DNA of 64,000 nucleotides from Serratia ureilytica (GTDB lineage: Bacteria; Pseudomonadota; Gammaproteobacteria; Enterobacterales; Enterobacteriaceae), in contig NZ_JABXOF010000002.1 of assembly GCF_013375155.1 (NCBI RefSeq), positions 248,001-312,000 on the forward strand. Reading direction: 5' to 3'. Below are positions 18,037 to 25,578 of the stretch, in pieces. Below the pieces are notes generated by a model, which saw only the letters and a list, made by a program, of their open reading frames with translations, made no database searches and was not told the DNA's origin. Every line of letters begins with the position of its first letter. Position 1 is the stretch's first letter. The position numbers and the translations under genes were made by a program.

Positions 18037-18079
18037 AATACCTGCTGCGTTATCCCCCGCTAGCGCAACGGGTATTTTT
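18037..18079 (+). terminator. Rho-independent terminator of rcsA
   Basis: AATACC with the following TGCTGCG pairs with CGCAACGGGTATT (13 pairs with one mismatch and one G-U) and runs into TTTTT. It lies between the convergent rcsA and dsrB genes. Confidence 0.65.
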
Positions 18080-18112
18080 ATGTCGTCGATAAAAAAATTC
18101 TTACCGCATTGA

Positions 18113-18159
18113 AATAATCTCAAAATAGACAGTTTCGTTAGCAAATTAATGAGATTATT
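18113..18159. repeat. Inverted repeat AATAATCTCA / TGAGATTATT after dsrB
   Basis: Perfect 10-bp arms at 18113-18122 and 18150-18159, 27 bases apart, just past the dsrB stop on the minus strand. It could end or protect the dsrB message. No strong T-tract follows. Confidence 0.45.
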
Positions 18160-18164
18160 CGAAG

Positions 18165-18365
18165 TTACTGCCCGGGCGCGCCGCAAGGCTCCACAAAAGT
18201 GCCGTCACGGCTGTCGATTTCATTAAAAAACCACACGCCCGCCGGGTAGTCCTCAAGAGACACCAGATACATGGTACCTTCGTTGAAGACCTCTACGGCC
18301 AGAATGACGCCTTCGCGCCGTGGGCCGCCATCTGTTTTTACCGTCACTCGATCGTTAACCTGCAT
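18165..18365 (-). CDS. dsrB: DsrB family protein
   Basis: The 66-residue product ([19 protein letters not shown]...) is a clear DsrB, sharing [15 protein letters not shown] and [13 protein letters not shown] with E. coli. The function is unknown; in E. coli dsrB depends on RpoS and lies beside rcsA, as here. I chose the second ATG (18365) because it fits the family start and follows GGGAAGGGT. The left edge of the prophage is about 200 bases further on. In E. coli yodD and the small RNA gene dsrA follow; they are not seen here. Confidence 0.9.
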   Translation of the reverse strand: MQVNDRVTVKTDGGPRREGVILAVEVFNEGTMYLVSLEDYPAGVWFFNEIDSRDGTFVEPCGAPGQ

Positions 18366-18573
18366 ACCCTTCCCCATTCTTTGCGATTGGCATCAGTGTA
18401 TTACAAAACCCCGGGTGAAGGACACCGCCCCAGCCCTGCCGGTCTCTGCTATCAGCGTAGCAGCCGCCTGGATTTTCACTTTCTTAACGGTTTGACCGCA
18501 GAATCTTAAGCCGTCCTCGCGTAACCTGTCTTCAGGCGTTTCCCCCCCAGAGAAGCGCTTGCAAATGAAGAAG
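18366..18573. other. Host non-coding stretch between dsrB and the left prophage end
   Basis: No convincing protein gene. The minus strand next to dsrB must hold its promoter. On the plus strand the stretch runs straight into the terminator of the left repeat, so it may be the body of a small RNA gene whose 3' end is the attachment site. I cannot name such an RNA. Confidence 0.4.
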
Positions 18574-18614
18574 TAACAAGGAACTTTTGCCCGCAGACTT
18601 GCGGGCTTTTTTTT
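18574..18614 (+). repeat. attL: 41-bp direct repeat containing a terminator
   Basis: This 41-bp segment is identical to 52292-52332. It starts TAACAAGGAACTTTTGC and contains GCCCGCA-GACT-TGCGGGC followed by eight T, a textbook Rho-independent terminator. The integrase gene begins 116 bases inside, on the prophage side. The bases flanking both copies differ, which marks the repeat ends. Confidence 0.93.
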
Positions 18615-18729
18615 GATCTCCTTGTGAACACAAGGCATCGCAAGCAAATATCATCACTTTAAAATCAATCAATTACATCAAAACAACAAATCAGCGAAAC
18701 GAATCAAAGCGAATCGAGCGCAATCAGGG

Positions 18730-19743
18730 TCAACCTAATTTTGGCAAAATGTGGACACCACCATCTTGGTGATATTCCAGCGGGTTGAATCGCACGGCAT
18801 CGAGTAGGTAGTCAGGTGCAAAGTGCGCATAGGTCATAGTTTGTTCAATCGTGGCGTGACCTAAAATCTTCTGTAAGGCCAGAATATTGCCGCCGTTCAT
18901 CATAAAGTGGGAACCAAATGTGTGCCTAAAAACGTGCGTAGCCTGCCCGTTTGGCAAGTCGGGGATCAACTTTTTCAGTAACTGCCGCACCCGCGTGTAG
19001 CTCAACTTAGGAAACACTCGGCGCCCAATGATGGAGCCTTTGATGTCTTTGAACAACTCCGGGGAGATAGGGACTGTTCTGTCCTTCCCGTTTTTTGTGT
19101 CCACGTATGTAACACGATTTTTTATGATGTGTTCATCAAGCAGGCTTTCGACCTCGCCGAAGCGTGCACCGGTTGCAAGAGCAAGCCGAACAGCGCGGAG
19201 ATCATTCGGGTGCGTTTCATCCAAAAGTTGAGCGATCTGGGCGTTGGTCAAGAACGCCATTTGAGAGCGTTTTGTTTTCGCGCGCTTCAGCCCCTTCATA
19301 GGGTTGTCCCCCTGAAACTTGCCAGCTGCTGCCAACGCAGTAAACACACCACTCACGCGGATTTGCATGTTGTTAATGGTTCGGGGGCTAATCCCTTCCG
19401 TGAGCCTGGCCGCCCGATAATCAGAGAAAAGTTCATGCGTAATCTGATCAGCTCGCGGGTGTTTCATATACGCATCGAAAGCAATCAATGCCAGGTAGGT
19501 ACAGCGGCCAGCCTTCAGGGTTTGTCCGTAGTGCGCCCACCAGAGATCAATCAGCTCTGAAAATGGCCGCCGATCTTTGGGTTTATCCATCCAACCCTTG
19601 TTGTGCTGGGTTGCGATAACCCACCGTTCAAACTGCTGCGCTTCGTTTTTGGTCGGGAACTTTTTACGAACGCGAGGGCCGTCACGTCCCTGCGGTCGAA
19701 CGTCAACCATCCACTCACCGGTATCAGTAGGCTTTATGCTCAT
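18730..19743 (-). CDS. int: P2-type tyrosine integrase
   Basis: The 337-residue protein has the length of P2 Int and the full active site of tyrosine recombinases: R194 (ATGARFGE), a lysine at about 217-220 (TKNGKDRT), H270 and R273 (THVFRHTF), H296 (LGHATI) and the nucleophile Y305 (TMTYAHF). The N-terminus has the small arm-binding domain (GEWMVDVRPQGRDG). It lies next to attL and reads towards it, as in P2. It would insert the phage at the terminator-bearing 41-bp core and, with a Cox protein, excise it. Confidence 0.96.
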   Translation of the reverse strand: MSIKPTDTGEWMVDVRPQGRDGPRVRKKFPTKNEAQQFERWVIATQHNKGWMDKPKDRRPFSELIDLWWAHYGQTLKAGRCTYLALIAFDAYMKHPRADQITHELFSDYRAARLTEGISPRTINNMQIRVSGVFTALAAAGKFQGDNPMKGLKRAKTKRSQMAFLTNAQIAQLLDETHPNDLRAVRLALATGARFGEVESLLDEHIIKNRVTYVDTKNGKDRTVPISPELFKDIKGSIIGRRVFPKLSYTRVRQLLKKLIPDLPNGQATHVFRHTFGSHFMMNGGNILALQKILGHATIEQTMTYAHFAPDYLLDAVRFNPLEYHQDGGVHILPKLG

Positions 19744-19819
19744 AGTTCCCCCTCAAGCCAAAAACACTTTTCGGCGCAAATGCCACCCTTTCCCCAACTT
19801 ATCCAAATTTTATAGACGG

Positions 19820-20119
19820 TTAGCCAACCTTCCGGCCGCTTTGGTGGTTGGATGTGCTGTTTTGCCCATCAGGGGAGAGAGCCGGAGAGATCTGCCCCAC
19901 TTCGGGCATCGTCTTACCAGTCATAAGCCACATAGTGTATTTCTCAAATTGTGGATGCTTGATGATTTTATCTAGCACCCCGAGCCCCACTTCACGCTGA
20001 CCTGTCTCATAGTTGCGAATCGCGCCCAGGCTAACCCCTGTTAGCTGCGCTAACTCCGGCTGCGTTAATTTCTCCGCATTACGAACGGCTTTAAGTTTTT
20101 CGCCATACCCGCTTGACAT
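19820..20119 (-). CDS. P2 C-type immunity repressor
   Basis: The 99-residue protein is a short XRE-type helix-turn-helix repressor (KLTQPELAQLTGVSLGAIRNYETG at about 17-40). Its C-terminal half shares with the P2 C repressor the pattern QFxKYTxWxMT and the GQISPALSPDGQN tail, and has the same length, so it is P2-like rather than CI-like; it has no self-cleavage domain, so SOS induction by RecA cleavage is not expected. I prefer the second ATG, better spaced from AGGAG. The gene is divergent from the Cox-like gene across a palindromic operator. Confidence 0.9.
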   Translation of the reverse strand: MSSGYGEKLKAVRNAEKLTQPELAQLTGVSLGAIRNYETGQREVGLGVLDKIIKHPQFEKYTMWLMTGKTMPEVGQISPALSPDGQNSTSNHQSGRKVG

Positions 20120-20216
20120 CATCCTCTCCTGAAGATTATTCTCACCTTCACATCCTCAATTGAGGATGATTAAAGTGAATCGAAATATATTTAGGTTGAT
20201 CTGCCGAGGATAACGC
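20120..20216. promoter_or_regulatory. Lysis-lysogeny switch region with a perfect 18-bp palindrome
   Basis: CATCCTCAATTGAGGATG (20151-20168) is a perfect palindrome between the divergent C and Cox-like genes; a further half site CATCCTC-like text lies at about 20118-20126, at the repressor start. TTGAGG inside the palindrome can serve as a -35 on both strands, with AT-rich -10 candidates on each side. It is the likely operator of the C repressor or of the Cox protein. Confidence 0.65.
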
Positions 20217-20567
20217 ATGAAAGGCCAAGCTCAAAGAAAGGTAAATGAAGTTAATCAAGCGAGATCACAGCTTTATGGCGGACGTTTGGCTGGACGCTCC
20301 ACAGCTGAAAATCGTGCCACCGAAATGGCTCTGGAATACATCACCAAAAACGGCATCAAGCCACGCATGACCCTGAAGGAGTTTGCTGAGTTCTTCAAAA
20401 TGCCACTGGAGCAGGTGCAAAGTGATGCCCGCCGTAATTACCTGCCATTAATGCCGCGCACTACCCCAGGCCGCCGCGAACTGCTGCAGGTGAACATGGT
20501 TGCTTACTACGCGCATAGTTTGGCGGCCAGCGGTAATTACATTGCAAATGCAACGGCATTCCAATGA
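20217..20567 (+). CDS. Cox-like early regulator/excisionase
   Basis: This 116-residue protein occupies the place of cox, first rightward gene across from the repressor. MTLKEFAEFFKMPLEQVQSD followed by NYLPLMPR resembles the P2 Cox helix-turn-helix text (EFAKLIGKS... GKLPVID), and the end has VNMVAYYAHSLAAS, close to text seen in P2-family Cox proteins. Cox represses the repressor promoter and directs excision. The N-terminal 45 residues are extra and basic. A CII-type activator is the alternative. Confidence 0.55.
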   Translation: MKGQAQRKVNEVNQARSQLYGGRLAGRSTAENRATEMALEYITKNGIKPRMTLKEFAEFFKMPLEQVQSDARRNYLPLMPRTTPGRRELLQVNMVAYYAHSLAASGNYIANATAFQ

Positions 20568-20812
20568 ACGCCCCATTCTTCGCCGCTGCTAACCGCGTGC
20601 TCCGCATGTATGAGTTGCGCCAACAGCAGATCACTCGCAGGGCGCCACACTCACAGACAGAAATCGAGTGGGCTGCCGATCTGCTGTTAGGCCTGGCTGG
20701 TGCGGCTGCATTTTCTGCCAGCAAAGAAGCCGTTTCGCTACGTGATGCCGCCGAATACTGGAAGCGCTACGGCAAACAACCAGACTTTTTCCCCGAAACA
20801 ATCGAGGCTTAG
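20564..20812 (+). CDS. Small phage early protein, unknown function (82 aa)
   Basis: I do not recognise this 82-residue protein. It starts with an ATGA overlap of the Cox-like stop, so the two are translated together. It is soluble, with a possible helical middle (TEIEWAADLLLGLAGAAAFSA). It belongs to the early rightward operon. Confidence 0.65.
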   Translation: MNAPFFAAANRVLRMYELRQQQITRRAPHSQTEIEWAADLLLGLAGAAAFSASKEAVSLRDAAEYWKRYGKQPDFFPETIEA

Positions 20813-20815
20813 CCC

Positions 20816-21034
20816 ATGACGATCACAGCACAGTGCCCATCACTGGCCGCCATGCTGACCCAAGGCCAGCAAATAACACACCGCCGCCACACTCGCGGCT
20901 GGCTGGAACTGCCAGACGGTCGCCACTTCCAACCGAAGGCCACCGATGTGCAGTTCATCCCCGGCATGCGTAAGCCGTTTATGTCGCGCCCCCGTCCGCG
21001 CTGGTTCGCCCGCTTAATGGGGATATTCGCATGA
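20816..21034 (+). CDS. Fil/DUF2724-like small phage protein
   Basis: The 72-residue product has the pattern PSLAAMLTQGQQ then HTRGWLELPDGRHFQP, which resembles the P2-family filamentation protein group (Fil, DUF2724). In phage 186 Fil expression blocks host cell division. The C-terminus is basic and proline-rich (RKPFMSRPRPRWFARL). The assignment rests on remembered pattern only. Gap to the preceding gene is 3 bases. Confidence 0.5.
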   Translation: MTITAQCPSLAAMLTQGQQITHRRHTRGWLELPDGRHFQPKATDVQFIPGMRKPFMSRPRPRWFARLMGIFA

Positions 21035-21243
21035 CTAGTGAAATCGCTGGCCTCATTGCCTATCTGGCAACGGTGCTGGTCTGGTGGTTCTCTTTTCTAT
21101 TCGACAGATCACAGGGCTGGTCTGCTGGATGGGAAAAATTTAAATCTAATTTTCTTAAGTACGGCTGGCCGGTTTTAAAAATGTGCGGGCTTATGGCCGG
21201 TGTCTGGGTTTTGTTTTTTGGTTTGTTAATGGCATGGGCTTAA
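21031..21243 (+). CDS. Small phage membrane protein (70 aa)
   Basis: Two hydrophobic segments (about residues 5-24 and 46-68) frame a short basic loop, so this is a two-pass inner-membrane protein. It overlaps the preceding stop by ATGA and precedes a terminator, so it ends the first early operon. The function is unknown. Confidence 0.65.
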   Translation: MTSEIAGLIAYLATVLVWWFSFLFDRSQGWSAGWEKFKSNFLKYGWPVLKMCGLMAGVWVLFFGLLMAWA

Positions 21244-21250
21244 TCGAAAG

Positions 21251-21284
21251 CCCTCTCTAAACCCAGCGTTTACAGAGGGTTTTT
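21251..21284 (+). terminator. Rho-independent terminator after the first early operon
   Basis: CCCTCT at 21251-21256 pairs with AGAGGG at 21274-21279, followed directly by TTTTT. Confidence 0.75.
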
Positions 21285-21349
21285 AACGGGTGACCGTGTG
21301 CGGCAGAGGCAGGCGGTTGCTAATCATGGCAACAACTGAGGGTAACAAT

Positions 21350-21784
21350 ATGGGATTTCTGGGATTTGGTAAGAAAGTCGCCGCGGCGAAAGTTGAGCTG
21401 AAGAAGGTGGAGAACCGCGATCTGATGGAAGCCATCGTCGGCGGCTGTCTGCTGGTTGCTGCAGCTGACGGCACGATCGAGAAAGAAGAAACCGCCAAGC
21501 TGGATCAGCTGCTGCGTTCTAACCCGCGCCTGGGTCACTACGGCAACGAGATCACCGCGCTGATCACCCGCTTTACTGAACAGCTGGAAGCCGGTTTCCG
21601 CGTTGGCCGCATGAACATTCTGCGCGAAATCGAAGACATCAAAAACACCCCGACCGAAGCCGAAGAGGTCTTCGTCAACATGCTGACGATTGCCGAGGCC
21701 GACGGCGAGATCGAACCGGAAGAACAGAAAGTTCTTGAAGACGTTGGCCGCCGTCTGGGCCTGCGCGTGGAAGATTATCTGTAA
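21350..21784 (+). CDS. TerB-like protein (tellurite resistance TerB family)
   Basis: The 144-residue protein has the TerB/TerB-like repeat of acidic loops: VAAADGTIEKEE (about residues 37-48) and IAEADGEIEPEEQ (about 106-118), each followed by a helix. TerB-fold proteins bind metal ions and occur in stress and phage-defence settings; the role in phages is unknown. I chose ATG 21350, which follows TGAGGGTAACAAT; two upstream in-frame ATGs lack a site. The stop overlaps the start of the next small gene, so they are a pair. Confidence 0.75.
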   Translation: MGFLGFGKKVAAAKVELKKVENRDLMEAIVGGCLLVAAADGTIEKEETAKLDQLLRSNPRLGHYGNEITALITRFTEQLEAGFRVGRMNILREIEDIKNTPTEAEEVFVNMLTIAEADGEIEPEEQKVLEDVGRRLGLRVEDYL

Positions 21785-21957
21785 TGCGCGCGCTGCTCGG
21801 CAACCTGCGCCTGATTGGTGTGCTGATCCTGGCATTCATGGTTGTAGCCGTGGACTTCACCAGTTATGTGCTTTCGGTCGTTGGCGATCTGTTCTTTGTC
21901 GGCGCGCTGGTTGCACTGGCATGGCCAGCGCTGAACAACAAGGCAGCATCCGAATAA
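21784..21957 (+). CDS. Small membrane partner of the TerB-like gene (57 aa)
   Basis: The ATG overlaps the TerB-like stop codon by one base (TAATG), so translation is coupled. The 57-residue product has two hydrophobic helices (about 8-30 and 31-49), making a hairpin in the inner membrane. The two genes sit between two terminators as a separate unit, like a cargo module. The function is unknown. Confidence 0.65.
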   Translation: MRALLGNLRLIGVLILAFMVVAVDFTSYVLSVVGDLFFVGALVALAWPALNNKAASE

Positions 21958-21995
21958 ACCGCCTTTGCGCCGGGATAGGCTCCGGCACCCAACAC

Positions 21996-22033
21996 AAAGC
22001 GCACGTTTCGGGGCGTCACCCTGTGCGCTTTTT
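21996..22033 (+). terminator. Terminator after the TerB-like module
   Basis: AAAGCGCAC (21996-22004) pairs with GTGCGCTTT, which runs into TTTT. The stem is about 9 bp. Confidence 0.75.
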
Positions 22034-22059
22034 GATGGGTCAGAGTATGCGAGGTGACT

Positions 22060-22371
22060 ATGGGCGGCATGACAACAGAGCAAGTGCAATCAGTTGGCAA
22101 GTTCCTGACAACCGCTAAGCAGCTTCTTGCCTCAGCAAAATGCGTCAACCCGACAGCCGTTTTTTATGACGGGTTGATGGATAGCCAGAAAAAAGCCGTA
22201 TGCATCCTGGGAAATATTGATAGCCGGGTGAAGCTTTCCGCCAAACATATATCAATGAGGTTTGAGGAAATGAGCAAAGAAGAACGGCGCGCGGTTTACC
22301 GCGGCATTAAAGAATTGCAACGCCTGGGGCAACGAGTGCCGACGCTTTCAAATATCGGTGACTGCGACTAA
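22060..22371 (+). CDS. Phage early protein of unknown function (103 aa)
   Basis: I do not recognise this protein. ATG 22060 follows GAGGTGACT. The product is soluble and mostly helical, basic in its second half (SKEERRAVYRGIKELQRLGQR). It begins the second early block after a terminator. Confidence 0.6.
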   Translation: MGGMTTEQVQSVGKFLTTAKQLLASAKCVNPTAVFYDGLMDSQKKAVCILGNIDSRVKLSAKHISMRFEEMSKEERRAVYRGIKELQRLGQRVPTLSNIGDCD

Positions 22372-22461
22372 CCACTCCTGAACAGTAATTAATCCAACTG
22401 AACAAAATGCGGGCGCATTTATATGTGCCGGGGTTTCTTCATCCTGAAAAAAGGTAATGCC

Positions 22462-22698
22462 ATGACAGACAAAACCGTAAATCAACCGACCTTTATCGGC
22501 CTCGATCTGGCCGCGGGAATTATCAGCAATGAACGCCGCTCTGAGCGTCTCGCCTTGCTGGAACAGCTGGATCGCCGCCTCGACGAGCTGGAGCTGCACG
22601 GTGACCAGCGCGAACAAATCCTGACCCGCCTGCGCCATTGGGTCGCATCCCGTAAGGCGCCGACAGACACCACCGCACAGGACGTCACGCCATGCTGA
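22462..22698 (+). CDS. Small phage protein, DUF2732-like position (78 aa)
   Basis: The product (MTDKTVNQPTFIGLDL...) is a short helical, possibly coiled-coil protein (LALLEQLDRRLDELELHG). Its place among the small genes before the replication gene fits the DUF2732 kind of P2-like phages, but I cannot confirm that. ATG 22462 follows AAAAGGTAATGCC; the longer frame from 22423 lacks a site. Confidence 0.55.
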   Translation: MTDKTVNQPTFIGLDLAAGIISNERRSERLALLEQLDRRLDELELHGDQREQILTRLRHWVASRKAPTDTTAQDVTPC

Positions 22699-22841
22699 TC
22701 CATATCGCTATCGCCGCAACCGTATTCACCGGCGTTGTATGGGTTTGCTTGCTGGCCTGGATTACTTACCGCTGGTGCAAATTCTGCCGTGCTTTCAATC
22801 GCGCGGCATCCGTCCCACCTGAATTGCGTAATTACGATTAA
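22692..22841 (+). CDS. Small single-pass membrane protein (49 aa)
   Basis: This ORF overlaps the previous stop (7 bases). It has one hydrophobic helix (about residues 3-26) followed by a basic, cysteine-bearing tail (YRWCKFCRAFNR). It is coupled to the preceding gene. The function is unknown. Confidence 0.55.
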   Translation: MLIHIAIAATVFTGVVWVCLLAWITYRWCKFCRAFNRAASVPPELRNYD

Positions 22842-22860
22842 TTAAATCGGAGCCATAACC

Positions 22861-23481
22861 ATGAAAGAAATGATGAAGAACATTTTCAGCCAACTTAAAT
22901 ATGCATCTGAGGCCGCAGCCTGGGAACCTCGTGTATATGAGGCAATTATTAATGCTGAAAGAGTTATTGAATGCCAAGCCGCAACAATTGAATGCCTAAA
23001 AAACAATCGGCTTGGTATCGGTGACTATCTTAATGAACTGCAAGAGCGTTGCCGTTTTCTTCACAAAAATAGCGTTGAGAATCTTATCCTCCGGGAAAAA
23101 AGTGAGGCGCAGCGAGACGCCTTGCTGATGGCTATCGGTGGCACTGAAGACGGAAGAATCATTGATATCACCAAGCCTGAAGAAGCCACGGAGCAAGCGG
23201 TAATTATCATCCGTCAATCTTTCCGCGACCTAAAGCAGTATCGCGACCTTGAAGAAATCCCGTTCGGTGCCGTTGAGCAGGATCATGAAGTGGCCCAGCT
23301 GCAGCGCCAGGTCGATGAAAAAGATTTGTTGCTCCAACAGGCAAAAGAAAATGAACGCCGCGCGATGGATTGCTTTGCGCGCGCGGTGGCTTTCACTAAA
23401 GGCCTTGAATGTGATCCGTGCTACATCAACACGCTGGAAAAAGAAGTTGCTGACTTGGCAGGCGAGGGGCGAAAAAAATGA
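22861..23481 (+). CDS. Phage protein with coiled coil, Ead/Ea22-like (206 aa)
   Basis: The product is a soluble, helix-rich protein with long charged stretches (HEVAQLQRQVDEKDLLLQ) in the C-terminal half. Such loosely conserved proteins are common in the accessory zone before phage replication genes. Its A+T content is higher than that of its neighbours, a sign of recent transfer. The ribosome site is CGGAGCCATAACC. Its stop overlaps the Dam start by 4 bases. Confidence 0.6.
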   Translation: MKEMMKNIFSQLKYASEAAAWEPRVYEAIINAERVIECQAATIECLKNNRLGIGDYLNELQERCRFLHKNSVENLILREKSEAQRDALLMAIGGTEDGRIIDITKPEEATEQAVIIIRQSFRDLKQYRDLEEIPFGAVEQDHEVAQLQRQVDEKDLLLQQAKENERRAMDCFARAVAFTKGLECDPCYINTLEKEVADLAGEGRKK

Positions 23482-24287
23482 TCCGTTCCTGCCTGAAGTG
23501 GGCCGGCGGCAAGGCCGGCATCATCGACACCCTGCGCCAGCACCTGCCAGCTGGTAAACGTCTGGTTGAGCCGTTCACCGGCTCCGCCACCGTGTTTATG
23601 AATACGGACTATGACGCCTACCTGCTGGGCGATATCAACCCTGACCTGATCAACATGTTCAACACCATAAAGCGCAACCCGTCGCGCTTTATCAGCTATG
23701 CCGCCTCGCTGTTCAGGGATGAGAACGATCCGACCTCCTATTACCAGTTGCGTGAAGACTTCAACAAGTCGGGTAACCAGTTCTATCGCGCAGTGCTGTT
23801 CCTGTACCTGAACCGCCACGGCTACAACGGCATGTGCCGCTACAACCAACGCGGCGGCTTCAATGTGCCATACGGCAAATACAAAGCGCCCTACTTCCCC
23901 GCAGCCGAGATCCGCGCCTTCGCAGAGAAGGCCGACAAGGCGCTTTTCCTGTGCCTGGATTTTGAAGAGTGCATCGAGATGGCAAACGACGGCGACGTCA
24001 TTTACTGCGATCCGCCCTACGTCCCCGTATCGAAAACGGCCGATTTCACCAACTACCACACCGGCGGCTTTAACACTTCCGACCAATATCGGCTGATGTA
24101 TGCCCTGCGCAAAGCAACCCGCCGCGGTTGCCACGTTGTCGCATCCAACAGCGACACCGCGGAATCGCTGAAGATTTACGGCGATTTCAAGATCACCCAT
24201 ATCGAAGCGCCCCGCGCGGTCAGCTGCAAAGCCGAAAGCCGCCAACCGGCACGCGAGATCATCGCAACTATGAGGGCATCGGCATGA
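23478..24287 (+). CDS. Dam-family (D12 class) DNA adenine methyltransferase
   Basis: The 269-residue protein has the SAM motif LKWAGGKAG near residue 6, the FTGSATVFMN motif near residue 33, and the catalytic DPPY at 178-181. These place it with Dam, which methylates adenine in GATC. It overlaps its neighbours by 4 bases on both sides, forming a tight cassette with the DUF3850 and PAPS-reductase-like genes. It could protect phage DNA or mark GATC-rich sites, such as those seen near the right end of this prophage. Confidence 0.92.
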   Translation: MIRSCLKWAGGKAGIIDTLRQHLPAGKRLVEPFTGSATVFMNTDYDAYLLGDINPDLINMFNTIKRNPSRFISYAASLFRDENDPTSYYQLREDFNKSGNQFYRAVLFLYLNRHGYNGMCRYNQRGGFNVPYGKYKAPYFPAAEIRAFAEKADKALFLCLDFEECIEMANDGDVIYCDPPYVPVSKTADFTNYHTGGFNTSDQYRLMYALRKATRRGCHVVASNSDTAESLKIYGDFKITHIEAPRAVSCKAESRQPAREIIATMRASA

Positions 24288-24535
24288 AAGTGCATGAGCT
24301 GAAAATCACCACCGAACATTTTTACTATGTCCTTGCCGGGGTGAAAAAGGCGGAGTTTCGTCTTAATGACCGAGATTACAAAGTGGGCGATGTCCTGAAA
24401 CTTCGCGAATGGTTACCCGTTGCAGAAGGATTCACCGGTGATTATGTGCATGTACGGATTACACATATCACCGATGTGAGCGAATGGGCGCCTGGTTATG
24501 TGATGCTTAGCATCAGGCGGGCAGCTGCATGCTGA
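24284..24535 (+). CDS. DUF3850 (ASCH/PUA-like) protein
   Basis: The 83-residue product (MKVHELKITTEHFYYVLAG...) has the DUF3850 pattern: KVHELKI start, KKAEFRLNDRDYKVGDVLKLREW, and a final Y-V-M-L strand. The fold is ASCH/PUA-like and is thought to bind RNA or modified nucleotides. Start and stop overlap both neighbours (4 bases and 7 bases), so it is co-translated with the methylase and the PAPS-reductase-like gene. Confidence 0.8.
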   Translation: MKVHELKITTEHFYYVLAGVKKAEFRLNDRDYKVGDVLKLREWLPVAEGFTGDYVHVRITHITDVSEWAPGYVMLSIRRAAAC

Positions 24536-25578
24536 TAACTTCACTCGCCATCTCATATCCAGCAGGAACGGCGCTGATCGACGATCGCGTCTTTGCTAGC
24601 GATGCCATCAACGTGATCAGCATTTCAGGCGGCAAAGACAGCCTGGCGCAGTGGCTGCTTGCACTTGCTGCCGGCGTCAAGATTATTCCCGCATTTGCCG
24701 ACACCGGCCACGAACACCCGTTAACAATGGAATATCTGGATTATCTGGAATCCAAGTTAGGGCCGATTCGCCGCGTTAAAGCCGACTTCGCCGCGCGCAT
24801 TGAGGGTAAGCGCCGGTTTATTGCTGAGCGCTGGCCCGTATCACTTGTTACTGAGTGTGGGCTGACTGAGCAGGAGGCAAAAAAGACCGTAGCCCTCGCA
24901 CTTGAAACCCTTCATCCAACTGGCGTGCCATTCCTTGATCTCTGCATGTGGAAGGGTCGTTTTCCATCAACAATGGCCCGCTTCTGCACATTCGAGTTAA
25001 AGCACATCCCGATCCGCGATCAGCTGGTTGCACCTTTGCTAGACGAGTACGACGAGGTGATCAGTTGGCAAGGGGTTCGGGCGGAGGAATCGCCGCAACG
25101 CGCGGGATTGCCCGCGTGGGAAAGCGATGCCGATAAAACGCCAGGCCTAAATATTTATCGGCCAATCCTCGATTGGAAACATGCCGACGTCTTCTCGATT
25201 GCCAAACATCACGGCATCAAGCCGAATCCGTTGTACACACAAGGCTGTAGCCGCGTCGGCTGCATGCCATGCATTCACGCATGCAAATCCGAGCTGGCCG
25301 AGATTTTTACCCGTTGGCCGGAAGAGATAGCCCGCGTTGCTCGATGGGAAAAGCTGGTCGCCGCTTGTTCTCGTCGCCAGAACAGCGTCTTCTTTCCTGC
25401 TACGCAAGATCCGAAAAAGGCGGAAAGCCGAATCGAGTGCGTCACGGTTGAATCACATGGCATCGAAACCTATCGAGATTGGGCCCTAACCACCAGAGGG
25501 GGGAAGCAATTCGATTTACTGGCCGCAATGAACGATCACTCCGCTTGCAGTAGCGTTTACGCCGGTGTTTGCGAATGA
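24529..25578 (+). CDS. PAPS-reductase-like PP-loop protein with cysteine cluster
   Basis: The 349-residue protein has the PP-loop SGGKDS at residues 33-38, used to bind ATP and activate a substrate by adenylation, and a later cluster C-x5-C-x2-C-x3-C (CSRVGCMPCIHAC, about 240-253) that may hold an iron-sulfur centre. This pairing resembles DndC and other nucleic-acid thiolation enzymes more than it does assimilatory PAPS reductase, which lacks such a cluster. No DndA, DndD or DndE is near. Substrate unknown: DNA, tRNA or a small molecule are possible. It overlaps the replication gene. Confidence 0.75.
   Translation: MLITSLAISYPAGTALIDDRVFASDAINVISISGGKDSLAQWLLALAAGVKIIPAFADTGHEHPLTMEYLDYLESKLGPIRRVKADFAARIEGKRRFIAERWPVSLVTECGLTEQEAKKTVALALETLHPTGVPFLDLCMWKGRFPSTMARFCTFELKHIPIRDQLVAPLLDEYDEVISWQGVRAEESPQRAGLPAWESDADKTPGLNIYRPILDWKHADVFSIAKHHGIKPNPLYTQGCSRVGCMPCIHACKSELAEIFTRWPEEIARVARWEKLVAACSRRQNSVFFPATQDPKKAESRIECVTVESHGIETYRDWALTTRGGKQFDLLAAMNDHSACSSVYAGVCE

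Noticed and set aside
17983-18186. A 67-residue minus-strand frame between rcsA and dsrB
   Set aside because: It runs through the rcsA terminator and the inverted repeat and overlaps the dsrB 3' end; no site or family.
18574-18614. A tRNA or tmRNA 3' end as the attachment site
   Set aside because: The core has no T-arm or CCA-type end; it is a plain terminator hairpin with a T-run.
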